A DNA stretch of 64,000 nt, from the NCBI RefSeq assembly GCF_037392515.1, contig NC_090288.1:10647969-10711968 (forward strand), given 5' to 3'. The position numbers and the translations under genes were made by a program. Shown here piece by piece: positions 11,621 through 23,400 of the stretch; within the stretch, counting starts at the first letter, position 1; each line of letters begins with the position of its first letter. The notes beneath the pieces are model-generated. The model saw only the letters and a program-made list of their open reading frames with translations, had not been told where the DNA came from and did not search any database. Origin of the DNA: Haliotis asinina. Its lineage: Eukaryota; Mollusca; Gastropoda; Lepetellida; Haliotidae.

Positions 11621-11626
11621 AATAAA
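11621..11626 (+). terminator. candidate polyadenylation signal of gene A
   Basis: AATAAA about 390 bp after the stop codon, followed by a T-rich stretch. It is the first canonical signal downstream, so the 3' UTR would be about 0.4 kb. Confidence 0.45.
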
Positions 11627-11883
11627 GTTTGAGCAGTTTTCCTTAGATCCACGTCTTGTCCAACTGAATATGAATAATTTCTATTCTTGTGTTACTATGG
11701 CAAAAGTAAGGTATGTTGTCTAAAGTCTTAGACTGATATGGGTACCTTGGGCACTCAGAAGCTTGTGGTCTTTAGCGATGCTTATGTTCCTCAGTCTGTA
11801 AGCACAATACTCAAGCACATGGACTTGGCCAAAGCGTCAAACATCACATACACCACATGTCAATCCTACACTGTGTTATATAC

Positions 11884-12090
11884 TCTTAAAAAAAGTAGGG
11901 GAACCTGAACTTTGACCAGGGAAGCACATGCAAAACATGGGAGATTCCTACACGTGCATGGGGTGTCATATGAATCTTAACGTTTTTCAGACAGGTCGAT
12001 AAATCACTCTAAACCATTTTCCCCGTTACCTTTCTTGCATACGAGTGCGTGGTCAGTGTTTTCAGGGTCAAATCACTCACTAATGACTGA
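11884..12090 (+). repeat. end fragment of a mariner/Tc1-type element
   Basis: TATACTCTTAAAAAAAGTAG at 11882 closely matches 49812 (TATACTCTTTAAAAAAGTAG), looking like a terminal inverted repeat next to a TA target. The inner part (CACGTGCATGGGG, then AACGTTTTTCAGACAGGTCG) recurs in inverted form at about 50070-50200. No transposase frame remains here. Confidence 0.5.
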
Positions 12091-13360
12091 AAATTGTAAA
12101 CCTGAAATTTTAATGTCTTACTCCAGTACCCTAACAAGGGGGATAACTGAACGAACAGCTTTGCTTTGAATGAAATCCATGTGGTGATGCATTCTCAAAA
12201 CATCCTGTATTATTGTATCAACATTGATTCAATCCCACATGTCTTCCAATTTCGACAATCCTGTATTGAAAGTACAGTTCCACTACTTTGTTTGAAGAGT
12301 ATACTTATAAACTAATATCCAAGAGGTTATGTCTAGTTGATCATGAATACATGATGTGTTAAAGACTCTCTATACCTTGTGTATACAACAAAGAAGTAAT
12401 GAAGCTGACATCATAAAATTTTGTGTTATACTTGAAAACCAACTTCCATATGCCTCTTACGAATCTCACGAAGACTTTCTTGACATAAGAGATGGACTCA
12501 TAACACTGTTCCTATGACACTATTCCTGTTGAGACTGCTAGAAAATGTGAATGTCCTGGTATAAGAATGCCTGCTAAACACGACTAATGACAGCTTCTGA
12601 GACCTTTGAGCTATCTTAAGCTGTACAAATTACTTTTGTGGAAATACAATATCAATGCTTATACCGATATCTATTTATGGTTGAGTTACGGGAACAATGC
12701 ACTAACAGCTATCGTACTTTAAACATCAATGTTGTATATGTTGGTTCATGTGTTTTCTAATTGTGCATATAATAGAAATTCACATTAGTGTTGTCGATTT
12801 TTATTACTTCCGCAATACTTACGTTTGCTGGGTTCATGTGTGAATACTAATGAATATCGACTGAGCTAGTAAAATAGGAAGAAGGCCGAAAATAACCTGA
12901 AGTGCAGTGAAAACATGACAAGGGCAAGACGCAACGCTGGTCATGGAGGACGTATGATTCCAAATCAAATGGCGCACAGTCATGTCGAAGGTCTGGAATA
13001 TGATTCAAAAGATTAATAGCAGACGGTGATTCTTTTAACAAATAAAGTTGAAATTGCAAACAAACTTGGCGAAAACCACCCACCTGATCATACTATATCC
13101 CTCAGTTCAAGACATTTGACCTATACCATAAATTACAGCTGTGTAATGTGAGTATCAACTTGAAAATTTCCTGGCATTGTATTTAGTGATACATTTTCTG
13201 CTTTTCAATAATAATGTGCGGAATAAATACTTCTTCAAAATAAAACATATTTGTACTTTGTATATACAATGTGTACAAATTCAGACTTGATCTCGTGTAT
13301 GGTTGGGATAATGCCGATGTGACATAAAGCCCAACTCAGCTCAACGTGAGCAGATAATAA
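12091..13360. other. intergenic; paralogous to the region after gene B
   Basis: No gene was seen. The stretch from about 12640 on (TGGAAATACAAT, then GGGAACAATGCACT, then CAATACTTACG) matches 32917-33115 downstream of gene B, which shows that the A/B duplication includes 3' flanking DNA. A conserved GTAAGTATTG donor-like sequence on the minus strand (near 12823 and 33109) is worth noting but no exon is proven. Confidence 0.5.
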
Positions 13361-13470
13361 TTATTGTCCCCCCTCGATTATCTCCAGGGTATAGCTTCCG
13401 TTATATCTCCACTTGAACACTGGATGTCGCATAACTTCATAACCTCCGTTTGCTGGTTCATATCCGTGAT
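13361..13470 (-). CDS. candidate terminal exon of an unknown minus-strand gene
   Basis: On the minus strand a 110-bp open stretch follows the acceptor TCTTGTTAG at 13471-13479 and ends with TAA at 13361-13363. In phase 1 it encodes 36 residues including GYEPANGGYEVMRH and FKWRYNGSYTLEII. I do not recognise the family. Phase 1 matches the lectin gene introns, but the sequence is not a CTLD end. No upstream exons were identified, so it may be an orphan or a fragment. A decayed relative may lie near 33.41-33.45 kb after gene B. Confidence 0.3.
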
Positions 13471-14229
13471 CTAACAAGAGGACAACTTTTAAAGGTATTT
13501 ATAAATTACACGAAATTACAGGCGAGAATTAATGGATGTCAATGGAAATTTGTTCCAAATTTAGTCACATCTGTATTGTACATGAAACCTCTATCGTGAA
13601 TCTTTCTGTATTTTGCCTTGTATCTTGCCTTTGTTTTTGCTGAATACAAAATACTGAACATTTCTCGGTGTTATATATTTTGCCGGTTCTGTGGGGATTT
13701 CTCACACGGCAAGTATTTAACCATAACAGAGTATAATATTTCTAAATGTCGTGAATGGATTTCCTGAAATTAAACAGGTTATCGGATTCAGCTACTAGTA
13801 TTGTCAGTCCAGATTCGAAGTGACGGAATTTCAATTTTTACATAAGCAAACATAATACTAACGGCTCTTAAATATATATTTAACATCATATCATATTTTC
13901 ACATTCTCTTTCCTGCCTTCAGACCAATAAAATCGTTCGTGTAAACAAACACTTCACTGGTAGATGCATTTCCATACGGACAGTTTGAATAGAAAATTAT
14001 GATTTTACGTTTAGATAAGATAATATTTAACTTAGTGAAAGATCTCCATTTTTTCATTTATATAACTCCATCGAACTCAAGCCGGAGAAATTACGCACCT
14101 CGCAATGTGTAGTGGCAAATATTCAGTTGATCTAAACTGTATTGGTCTTTGACCTAATAAAAACCTTGTCTTCTCTTGTCTTGTCATAAAGTGATGATTC
14201 GACCAAGAAGCCACGTGCTCAATCGCTTG
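13471..14229. other. intergenic, nothing recognised
   Basis: AT-rich sequence. The segment near 13800 (TTGTCAGTCCAGATTCGAAG) recurs at 33508 after gene B, again marking the tandem duplication. Confidence 0.5.
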
Positions 14230-14640
14230 TCGTTAGTCAGGAACTGGAACTAGAAATAGGTTCTATGAGGAATTGAGACTTCGTTACCGGCGAGGTGGAA
14301 GGCCATGTTTACCGTGGGTGAAATGAACGTTTCTCATTTCGACAGATTGGGTAGAAGACAGTGTCGTGGTGTGGGGTGCGATATCAAGCACAAGCATCTG
14401 ATTTAATGGTGGTTCAAGGTGACTCGGACTGCACACTGTTACATCAACAAAGTCTTGCACGTCACATTCTTCCGATTATGGACCGACAAGTGGGGCTGTT
14501 CCAGCATGACAGCACACTTTGCATACAACATGCGTCACGGTCCATTACCATGTCATTGTCTTGCCATGACCTTCCCGTCCACCAGGCCGATACACTTCCA
14601 GAACTGGCCATCGCATGGCAAGAAGAACGTAGTGAGTGAT
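14230..14640 (+). mobile_element. decayed Tc1-like transposase fragment
   Basis: The + strand encodes pieces of a Tc1-type DDE transposase: a VVQGD segment, then RHILPIMDRQVGLFQHDS, which is the region leading into the second catalytic aspartate, with the rest shifted among frames. It is a different lineage from the intact element that follows and has no recognisable ends. It stops where the LINE tail begins. Confidence 0.6.
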
Positions 14641-14720
14641 TGAGTTAGTATATAACGTGACATTGGCAATATTTCAGCCATATCGTGACGAAAACATTTA
14701 ACACTGGAATGGAATATATA

Positions 14721-16332
14721 CATATGGAAATTAATTAAGCAACACCAAATTCAAAGACACATAAAAACTTAACAAAGTTTAACGAAGTAATTTTGATGAT
14801 TGATTATTCAATTTTGATGTATTGACATACAGCATGAGCTTTTCATGGGTTGATATGACGCGCGTGAAGCTTGCACAGCGCACGTGCATTGCTTTAACCT
14901 CAACTTTCGAAAAATGCACTTTTTCCCTGGGGTGTTTACAAGCGCAGGTTGTCGATTGCATTCGGTTTTTCATTCATTTCAATGTCATGGCACGTAGGAA
15001 ATTATCAGAGGCCACTCGTTGGCAAATAATCGGCATGAGGAATGCTGGTATGTCTCTAAGACAAATCGGGACTCAAATCGGACGACATCATTCCATAATT
15101 TCAAAACTTTTGAAAAAATACCGGGCCACTAATGAAGTTAAAGACCTGCCTAGACCAGGAAGACCCAGGAAGACCACAGTCCGGGAGGACAGAGCTTTAC
15201 TGAGACTTGTACGGCGCAGGTCCTTCGACTCGAGCTCTCGGTTGAGACAGGAGTGGCTTCCAGGGAGACCCATCTCGAACAGGACTGTTCGGAATCGTCT
15301 GAAAGCTGCAGGATACCGGACAAGGAGGCCAATCAAGCGACCCAGACTGTCTCCAGCCCATAAGGCAGCCCGACTGGCCTGGTGTAATGACCGTTTGCAC
15401 TGGAACATTGCCTCTTGGAGGAAGGTCCATTTCTCAGATGAGAGCCGGTTCTTGCTGCACATGGTGGACGGTCGTACTCGGGTCTGGAGGCAGAGGAACA
15501 CAGCAATGGCTCCACGGAACATCCAGGAGACTGTGGCCTTTGGGGGAGGTTCCGTTATGGTATGGGGGTGCATTTCCATGAACTGCAAGTTGGATATCAT
15601 TACCATCCGTGGCAACCTTAACGGTGTTCGTTACCAACAGGAGGTTCTTGACAGGGCTGTGGTACCTCATTTTGAGAACCATCCTCTGGCAACGAGACCC
15701 ATATTTATGGACGACAATGCTAGACCTCACAGGGCGCATGCTGTAAATGATTTTTTGCGGCAAAATGCAATTGACAGAATTCCATGGCCTGCCATGAGCC
15801 CTGACCTCAACCCCATTGAACATTTGTGGGACTTTATTGGCCGTCGTGTGAGGCAGAGAGACCCACCAGTCCATAATCTCAACGAATTGACGGCTGCCCT
15901 GCATGAGGAGTGGAACAGGATCCCCCAGAATCAGATCCGGAGACTCATCCAAGGAATGAGGAGGCGTCTGGAATCGGTGGTGCGTGCGCAGGGAGGACAC
16001 ACTAGATATTGATGAAAGTCGGTGTGCAGACTCTCAGATGACTGTTCTTTCTTTCCATGTGACATTTGTGTTAATACACCTGGCAACAACGTCTGTGGAT
16101 GAATAGTAAATTGTGTCCATTTTTTCATGAATTTAAGACAGTTTTAAGAATTTGGATTTCGTTGCAATAAAGCAAAGTCTTGATACTTTTTCCCTTTAAG
16201 TTGTTTGTCAGAGATCGTCTGTTGAATAAAAAAGTGTCAAACTATATCAACCCGGCATATTTTGATTGTCAGAACACTTCAAAGTTGCTCCAATAGAAAA
16301 AATTGGGGTGTTGCTTGATTAATTTCCAGGTG
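14721..16332 (+). mobile_element. full-length Tc1/mariner-type transposon, element 1
   Basis: Terminal inverted repeats of about 32 bp: left CATATGGAAATTAATTAAGC from 14721, and right, read inverted from 16332, CACCTGGAAATTAATCAAGC; both continue with AACACC. TA dinucleotides flank the ends (14719-14720 and 16333-16334), the usual target of this superfamily. Length is about 1.6 kb with one open transposase gene, so the copy looks structurally complete and possibly recently active. Confidence 0.85.
14987..16012 (+). CDS. Tc1-like DD34E transposase
   Basis: 341 residues from the ATG at 14987, chosen because MARRKLSE is a normal Tc1 N-terminus; an in-frame ATG upstream would only add residues encoded by the terminal region. 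The N-terminal part (residues 1-120) holds paired helix-turn-helix motifs (MSLRQIGTQIGRHHS, RTVRNRLKAAGY) and the linker GRPRKTT. The catalytic part has FSDES, MDDNARPH and NPIEHLWD with 34 residues between the second aspartate and the glutamate. It binds the terminal repeats and performs cut-and-paste transposition at TA sites. No stop or frameshift was seen. Open frames on the opposite strand are shadows. Confidence 0.92.
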   Translation: MARRKLSEATRWQIIGMRNAGMSLRQIGTQIGRHHSIISKLLKKYRATNEVKDLPRPGRPRKTTVREDRALLRLVRRRSFDSSSRLRQEWLPGRPISNRTVRNRLKAAGYRTRRPIKRPRLSPAHKAARLAWCNDRLHWNIASWRKVHFSDESRFLLHMVDGRTRVWRQRNTAMAPRNIQETVAFGGGSVMVWGCISMNCKLDIITIRGNLNGVRYQQEVLDRAVVPHFENHPLATRPIFMDDNARPHRAHAVNDFLRQNAIDRIPWPAMSPDLNPIEHLWDFIGRRVRQRDPPVHNLNELTAALHEEWNRIPQNQIRRLIQGMRRRLESVVRAQGGHTRY

Positions 16333-16515
16333 TATATCTCTATCATGAAAACCTGTCGACAAAGGACAGTCAAATAAACTAGAATATCACAATTAGAATT
16401 AAAACTAGTGCAGAAGGTTAAAACTAATATCGCTATTTGGAAAATACGGGCCGTAGATCGTCAACAACTAAAGCTAAGATCACCATACTAAGGACCAGGA
16501 AGAGTGTAGAAGAAT

Positions 16516-16774
16516 TCCGTAAGAGCGACTGGGTCGACTTATCCAGACTGAGCCCAGACGGTGTCGAGCAGTAATTGCTGAAAGGGTGGCCATGCAAAGT
16601 ACTGACTTTGACGCCATCTTCTTAACTCATGCAAACAGAAACACAACAATAGACCTTTTTAACTAAAGCAAATTAATTCCTCTGAAACGGCTTTTGCGTG
16701 TCTGATGTTTTAAGAATGTAAGTGTACAAACGGACTGATTATGTCATGTATGATTATCTGACAAGAAATACAAG
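16516..16774. other. gene B upstream region, nothing recognised
   Basis: Short stretch between the LINE tail and the tandemly duplicated promoter segment. No coding or repeat signal. Confidence 0.5.
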
Positions 16775-17032
16775 AACATCAGTTCACTACGCTATGTGCA
16801 CAAAGAGGTTTTGAATTCTCACTGAACACACGTTGCATATTCTTAGCATATAGTCTTATTTACACAAAGGGGAACAGGTACGAGTCTGCATTTGCTTTAC
16901 AGCAACATCAGTTCACTACGCTATGTGCACAAAGAGGTTTTGAATTCTCACTGAACACACGTTGCATATTCTTAGCATATAGTCTTATTTACACAAAGGG
17001 GAACAGGTACGAGTCTGCATTTGCTTTACAGC
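16775..17032 (+). promoter_or_regulatory. 129-bp tandem duplication in the gene B 5' flank
   Basis: A 129-bp segment beginning AACATCAGTTCACTACGCTA at 16775 is repeated without visible change at 16904 and ends about 70 bp before the gene B start codon. The segment corresponds to the single-copy promoter region of gene A. The duplication therefore probably doubles promoter or 5' UTR elements in gene B only. Confidence 0.85.
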
Positions 17033-17104
17033 AATGAGATCGATATAACGAGCGTAAATACCGGCGTTTTCTCCCTGGAACAGGAGAAAGACATTCTGTG
17101 CAGA

Positions 17105-17411
17105 ATGGAGGTTTGGGTAATCACACTCATACTGACATATCTTGTAACCTCAGCGTCTTCCTTAATGAAGACTGGTTTGGGAAAGCAGTTGGAAATATTC
17201 TCAAATGTCATAATAACCACTGACGTCTTGTCTGAAGTTTCCAACACTGTAAACGATGTTGAATGTGTCTCACTGTGTCTTAAGACCGAAGCATGTGTGT
17301 CTGCATTTTACAGACCACAACATCGACGGTGTCAGCTCCATGACGTGTTGTTCATGTCACCTAAGGATGGACAAAGGGAGATAGGGGCAGTGTACTACAG
17401 TCTTACAACAG
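17105..17411 (+). CDS. gene B exon 1: signal peptide and PAN/Apple-like domain
   Basis: 307 bp, as in genes A and C, ending in phase 1 before the donor GTACGT. It shares SNVIITTDVLSEVSN and CVSAFYRPQHRRCQLHD with gene A, while the leader and residues 20-32 differ. The NFT sequon of genes A and C is lost here (IFSN). Confidence 0.87.
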
Positions 17412-20400
17412 GTACGTAATCCTAAATACAGTTTTGTGGAAAGTGCGAAGTTAGAATGCCGACTTTGTTAGCCGGAGTTTAGGCCTTTTAATCGGAGGAG
17501 AGTGTGAGTTTAAACCATGTCAAATTGTAGTTCTTGAGTTTATGCTTTACTGTGAAAAAGTGATCCCCAGCATGACATACACTTAACAGTATGGTATGCT
17601 GAGAGCTATATTTGAACACTATCTGTAGGACATTACGGAGTAATGTTCTTCAGAATTATGTTCATTACCGCCTAGCTATAGGATACCGTGGACTGTCAGG
17701 AAATTGAGGGAGAGTGCCGGGTTAAGATTCATAGTGTCATCAGCAATATTTCATCCACATCGTGACCTAACAAATTACAAATTCATAATAAACGCAAATA
17801 ATTGTAAAATCGAACAAGGTTTATGAACGATGTAATATATATAAACGGGTTAGAGATTACCATCATGATAGGTCACCTTATTTAGGACCATGGGCCCTTA
17901 CAGTACGTTTGCTTCCTGCAAGGATTCCAGCTGGATTTATACCATCCTTTCATCCTTTCGGTGATTTGCGGACACATACAGCCATAAATTATACGCACAC
18001 ATATTCTCCGATAACACAGTGGTAAGTTAAAATTTACCCTGATTGTATTGGGACTTGCGTACCTTGTCAGGAGGACAATGATTTTACGATCCTCTTGGGG
18101 ATACAGCCACTTACAATCTCAGTTGTCAATATAACCTTCCAAACATAAAAGATACACGTATGCATGATATCAGTTTAGCAAGAAATCAAATGTTCATTAG
18201 TGACTCTACCTAGAGCTGATATAGGATTCAATGGTCGGATTATTAATTAGAATGCGTTAATGCCTTGTATCCTGATATAAAGAGATTACAGTCAATTGGA
18301 TGTTGTTTAAATGTTATGAAGTGCGAAATAATTAAGACCCTTAATTGTTTTTCCACTGCAATATCTATCCGTTGAGATGGAAAAATCCACTCAAGCAGGA
18401 CAGGCTCGACCGTGATTCTTTCGTCACAAAGGATGCAAAACAGAGGATCTTCTTCACCTTTACAAAATACTCATGAGTACCGTGGCCAATGCGACATTGT
18501 CGCAGTATGACGTTTCAAATCTGGACTGACAACCTAAGTAGGTGTAACTGCTAGTTGGTTTAACTGCGTGTAATTTATTGATACCATCATGGTGTCCACT
18601 TCTTTTGCATTAGATCTTGGACATAAGACCCAATGACGGATGTTTAATCTGAGTCTGGAATCAGACGAGTTGTCAGAGATTGGTTGAGTGCAACCTTAGC
18701 AGCAAAAATAGGCGTTGGGTAATCATCAAAAGACGATGTCGTATTGGCCAGTACCAAGATCATTATATAATTCAATAATTTCTATTAGAAGTGGATGTTG
18801 AGAAGACAATTTTGGAACTGCCGGTAGGCATGAAAGAAGGTGGGAACGATTATGTATTGCTTATATTCAAAGTGTTTATTGATATATTTAAGAGCTGTTA
18901 ATATTGATTATGGTCTTTTCTGTAATGCAGTTCATTTTTGTCGGACTTCTTTAATATGGTCAGTGTTTGGACACCAGTTGCCAAGGGAAGAATAAAACAA
19001 TCGGGAAGGAGATATATTAGTTCAGTCAATGATAGAATCCGAAAGGAGTGGATTTATTCTTATTCTAAGAGAAGACCTTTACTATCATATGTTCTATCAT
19101 ATCATATGTAAGCAGGGTTGGACTAACTAGAATAAAATTTAGTGCAAAGATAATTAGATACAGCGATGCTGCAAGGATGGTTCATCAGCCTCGACTGCCA
19201 CACTGAGAAGTACGAAAGAATCCCAGACAAAGTCTCATCGCTTGGTGGTCGACAGAGTCAATAGGGTTATGCAGGCTCAACCATAAATGATGGAGCCATA
19301 TTCCAATTCGGAGCGTATAAGTGCTTGGTACAGACTGTTCCGATCCCTTCCCCACGTTTTATTAGAGAAAACCTTCAGCAAATCAAGGGCCTTCAGGCAT
19401 TTATGTTTTAAATATGAGGTCGAAAGGTCAAGTGTTCATCAAAAATGAAACCCAAGAATTCCGTTTCTTTAACTACTTCTTCCATGGGTGTGTTATCTAA
19501 ATAAAAGGGGTAGGTGGGGGTTGATATTTTCGGCAAACATTGACACAATATAAAACCGTTATTAAGACACCATATATTAATTTTGTCCAAACAAAGCTAC
19601 AGTTGCCTTTCAATAGCATGCATAGTTTTCTTCGGCCACAAGAAATGTTAAAATCATCTATCATTTGAATCTTCAACTGACTCATTTAAAACTTTTGCTA
19701 AACTGTTAATTGGTATATTAAACAATGTTACAGACAACATACTGCTTTGTGGGACACACTGAATCTGGCTGTAATGATCAGACAGGGTAGTACCCACGTG
19801 GACTTGAAACTGCCTGTCAGTTAAACACTCAGGTAAATGGACCCGTAAACCAAAATCATATGTAAATCTTTTAAAATTGAAATTTCCCTGTTGTGTCGTA
19901 CGTGATTTTTTTAAAAGAACACAATCGACGCTTCATGTTCTTTATTAATTATAGCATTTTTGACATATGATTCTAAGCACACTAGGTGATCAATGGTAGT
20001 TCAGTTTGTTACGAAAAAACACTGAATGTCAGTTATTAGATTATTGGCGTCTAAGTACAAAACTAGTCCATTATTGATCATGCGCTCCATGGTTTTGCAA
20101 ACGCGGGTAGTTAGTAAACTTGTTATATAATTTGACGGCTTTCTATCAAGCCTACTATACCGTCTCGTTATGAGGAAGGGGATTTCCCTGACATATAAAT
20201 ATCATCAAAATATTCAAAACAGTCTCTAAACAGGATTCTGGTAAGTGCTTTAGGAGTTGATAATGTGCGTTATCAGCTCCTGTACCAGAACCATTGAGCT
20301 TGTTCAGACGCAGTACGCAGCTGATAGAGAGAAAACACTCCATTATATTCTTCCCCAATGTAAGAAAAAAAATTAATAGTGTGCCTTTTCTTGCCGCTTT

Positions 20401-23400
20401 TGATAGTTTTTGGAATTAAGGAGGAAGAAGTTTAGTGAGAGTTTCAGACAGTTTATTCACAGTATCTTATGTATCAGTAAGTAATTGGTCTCGATGTTTA
20501 AGATGGTGTGAGGCAGATTAATACGTATACCCTTAATTGTACCATATCCCTTATGTTGGAGAATATATTTTGGATACATAATTTTGCCATGATTGATTGT
20601 TAATCTGTTTAAAATTACGCCACTGTTTAAGTACACCATCCTTAAGAGTTTGAATTTGTCAACATTTTGCACCACAGGGCCCCGTTTCACAAAACTCTCC
20701 TAAGCCTAAGATCTCGTAACTTTTCTCGTAGCATCCGTAGCTCCTGTATTACAGTATAGGAGGTACATTGGCTACGAGAAAACTTACGAGATCTTAGGCT
20801 ACGAGAGTTTTGTGAAACGGGCCCCTGGATGGCAACGGAAATAATGTTCTACCTTTTTCCTTGCCATCTGAGCTTGTTTGCTTGTTTGAACTTTGGTATA
20901 CACTCGTCAGCCTTTGTGTTCCATTTGTCAGAAAAATACAAAACAAAAACCCCGAATACATTTGACAGTATTAGGAACATCAATGAAAAAGCTCAGCTTC
21001 AAGTTTGTATGCACACGGCCTTTTATTTAAAGGTCAGGCACGCTTTTTACAGTCCCATTTTGACGATAGAGGAATAACAGATGGAGTTTCAAGATTCAGC
21101 ATAGCAGGAAAAGGGTCATTTTGACAAAGGTCATCGTGGTCTGACCATTCAAATTCATTTAGTAAGTTGTAGTCAGTTATTGACAAATCGAGTGCTGGAT
21201 ACGTTCCTCTACTGTAATTATGTATCTGTATGGTCAATGTATATACAAAAATCATTATTTGAAATAAAATCCTCCAGCATTTTACCTTTGGCGTATTTGG
21301 TCACACACGCACATACCATCACCTTCCCCACCCCCTGGTGGAGTGTGGCCACTCAAATCGCATGCGTACACATGGTTTTGGTGGTTCTTTGTGGAGTGTT
21401 TGAAGATCAGTCTGCATGTGAGTTGATGATAGCGGAATGTACGGTGAACACAGAGTAAGTGTAACGTTCAAAGTTAGTGGCACTGCAACTGCTTGGAATC
21501 GTTTGTGAGCGTCCACTGAACTTAGCACTTACAGGAGAATAACAATGATACGCTTTATTTTTTATGAAACGCTAAGTTTAAAGAAACCGTCAGCGTCAAA
21601 TACGTTTCTTGCAAGCAATTCGCTGATGGTTGAAAATTCTGGTCTGGTCGATGTAGTTCATATAGATTCTTTAAAGGCCTCTGCAATTCCAGTGTAGAAT
21701 ATTTTCAGAAACTATTTGGTGGGTGATTTATGGGGGATCTACCCCTTGCCTTTCTAGAGGGCGACACGCTGTGTGCCCTGTTTGGGATGTTTTTGGACAC
21801 ATCCATATCTTCCAAAGATCCAGATTTATTAACAAAACAGGGGAAATTAGATTTTGATATGGAGTGATTGAGATGACTTAGATGAACATGTATCCTGAAC
21901 ACAGGTTGGCTCAATTCTTCTGCAGTCCGTCTGGATGTTTAGGGGAATCAGTTGTGATCAATGTCAGGTTGGTTTGACAGCTTGCAGATGTTTTGGTCTC
22001 CGTGGCTGTATCAGACGGTACCGATGACAGAAGAATACGTTCACTAGTTCTTCTTTGGCTTCTGCAAATATAATGTCTTATGTAAATTTTATTGTATTGA
22101 TTTCCATTTGCTGTTTCCAAGTGAAATATTCTTTAGAGAACGATAAGTGACTTCCTTTGCAGTTGGTGCATTTTTGTAAATTGTTGACGCCATCCGTCGT
22201 GTGAGTTTTATCACCATAGTGAGCACACGTAACAGATAATATACATGTTTTGACTCCATGGCCGTATCGTTGGTATTTAAAACATTATATGACAACGTAA
22301 TGTAAGCATCTACATTGATGTTACAGTAGATAGTCTGTATTGATTATGGAGCGGTAGAACAGGAAAATGAAAACAGGTACGCATTTGTGTGAAGGGTTGC
22401 ATTTTTTCTACGAGTTGACATTCGCTTCACAAAAATGATACCTTGATCATTCATCTCGAAATATCGAATTATGTCATGTCACTAAACAAGTAATCACGGT
22501 CTCGCACTATCCCTGTGCTTGTGTTTTTGGTTCTGTGTGCTGAGACCGACACAGGGATGCCATTACAAGATTCAGTCGCCATCATGTTTAGGGTTTTTTG
22601 CCTTTTAATACTTTCAACAACTATAGCACCTGAATGATTTAACATATGTTATATTTGGAATCACACTTTCTTGGTAAAGCACAAATTCTAGTACTTTTAT
22701 TTAGTTGAGTCCCATCCGGGATTCGAACCCGCACCCTCAGAGTCAGGCACCTAATAGCACCTAATAACATAAAAAGTCAGCAGCCTAGCCCGCTCAGCCA
22801 CCACGACTTCCACAAAAATGAGAGTCGGACAACTGGTAGTCTAAACTGCGTGCTTTGTGTGCCCCTCTGACAACTGCAAAAGGCACAACCATAGGCTGAG
22901 ATTACAATATCTATTAACTTTGGTCTAAAAATATTGAACGGTTTCTGAGTTTTGCTCTGGAAACACAATGATTAAGGACAGTCGGACAGACGAGGCGTCG
23001 ACTATATCCCACGCATTACATGGCGGGGGGGGGGGGGGGGGGTAAAAAGTGTATCTCGGAAAATTACCGAAGCAGGTGACAAAATTAAATGGCAGTAGAT
23101 TGTGCAAACATAAGGCTTTCAATTTGTCAAAACAGTTGTCACGATTGCAGGTTTAGACAAACCTATAAAGATAATCCAGCCCCTCTGATTGGTTGAAATT
23201 TTGTTCGCTGGAGGGAATTGTGCACTGTTGTCAAAAGGTCGTTATAAGGTAATTACATGTCGAAATGAGTAGTTTTAATGATGGGGTTTTATTTACAACG
23301 ATATCAATAAATGATTTTTGTATTTGTACCCCCCCCCCCCCCCCCCCCCCTGGAGTACATGTGTTTTTTAGCAGATCTCCAACTGTTTGGGCATTAAAAT

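Larger units (their letters stand above)
14632..16515 (-). mobile_element. LINE 3' UTR fragment split by a Tc1-like insertion
   Basis: 14632-14718 (GAGTGATTGAGTTAGTATAT to AATGGAATA) is the 3' tail of the LINE family in antisense. The family sequence resumes after 16334 with GAAAACCTGTCGACAAAGGA, AATATCACAATTAGAATT and GTAGATCGTCAACAACT, as in uninterrupted copies such as 36252-36475. The interval between is the Tc1-like element, so the LINE tail was the landing site. Confidence 0.75.

Noticed and set aside
15088-15615. Long minus-strand open frames across Tc1 element 1 (also 15434-16000)
   Set aside because: They mirror the transposase reading frame, have no family motifs and arise from its codon bias.
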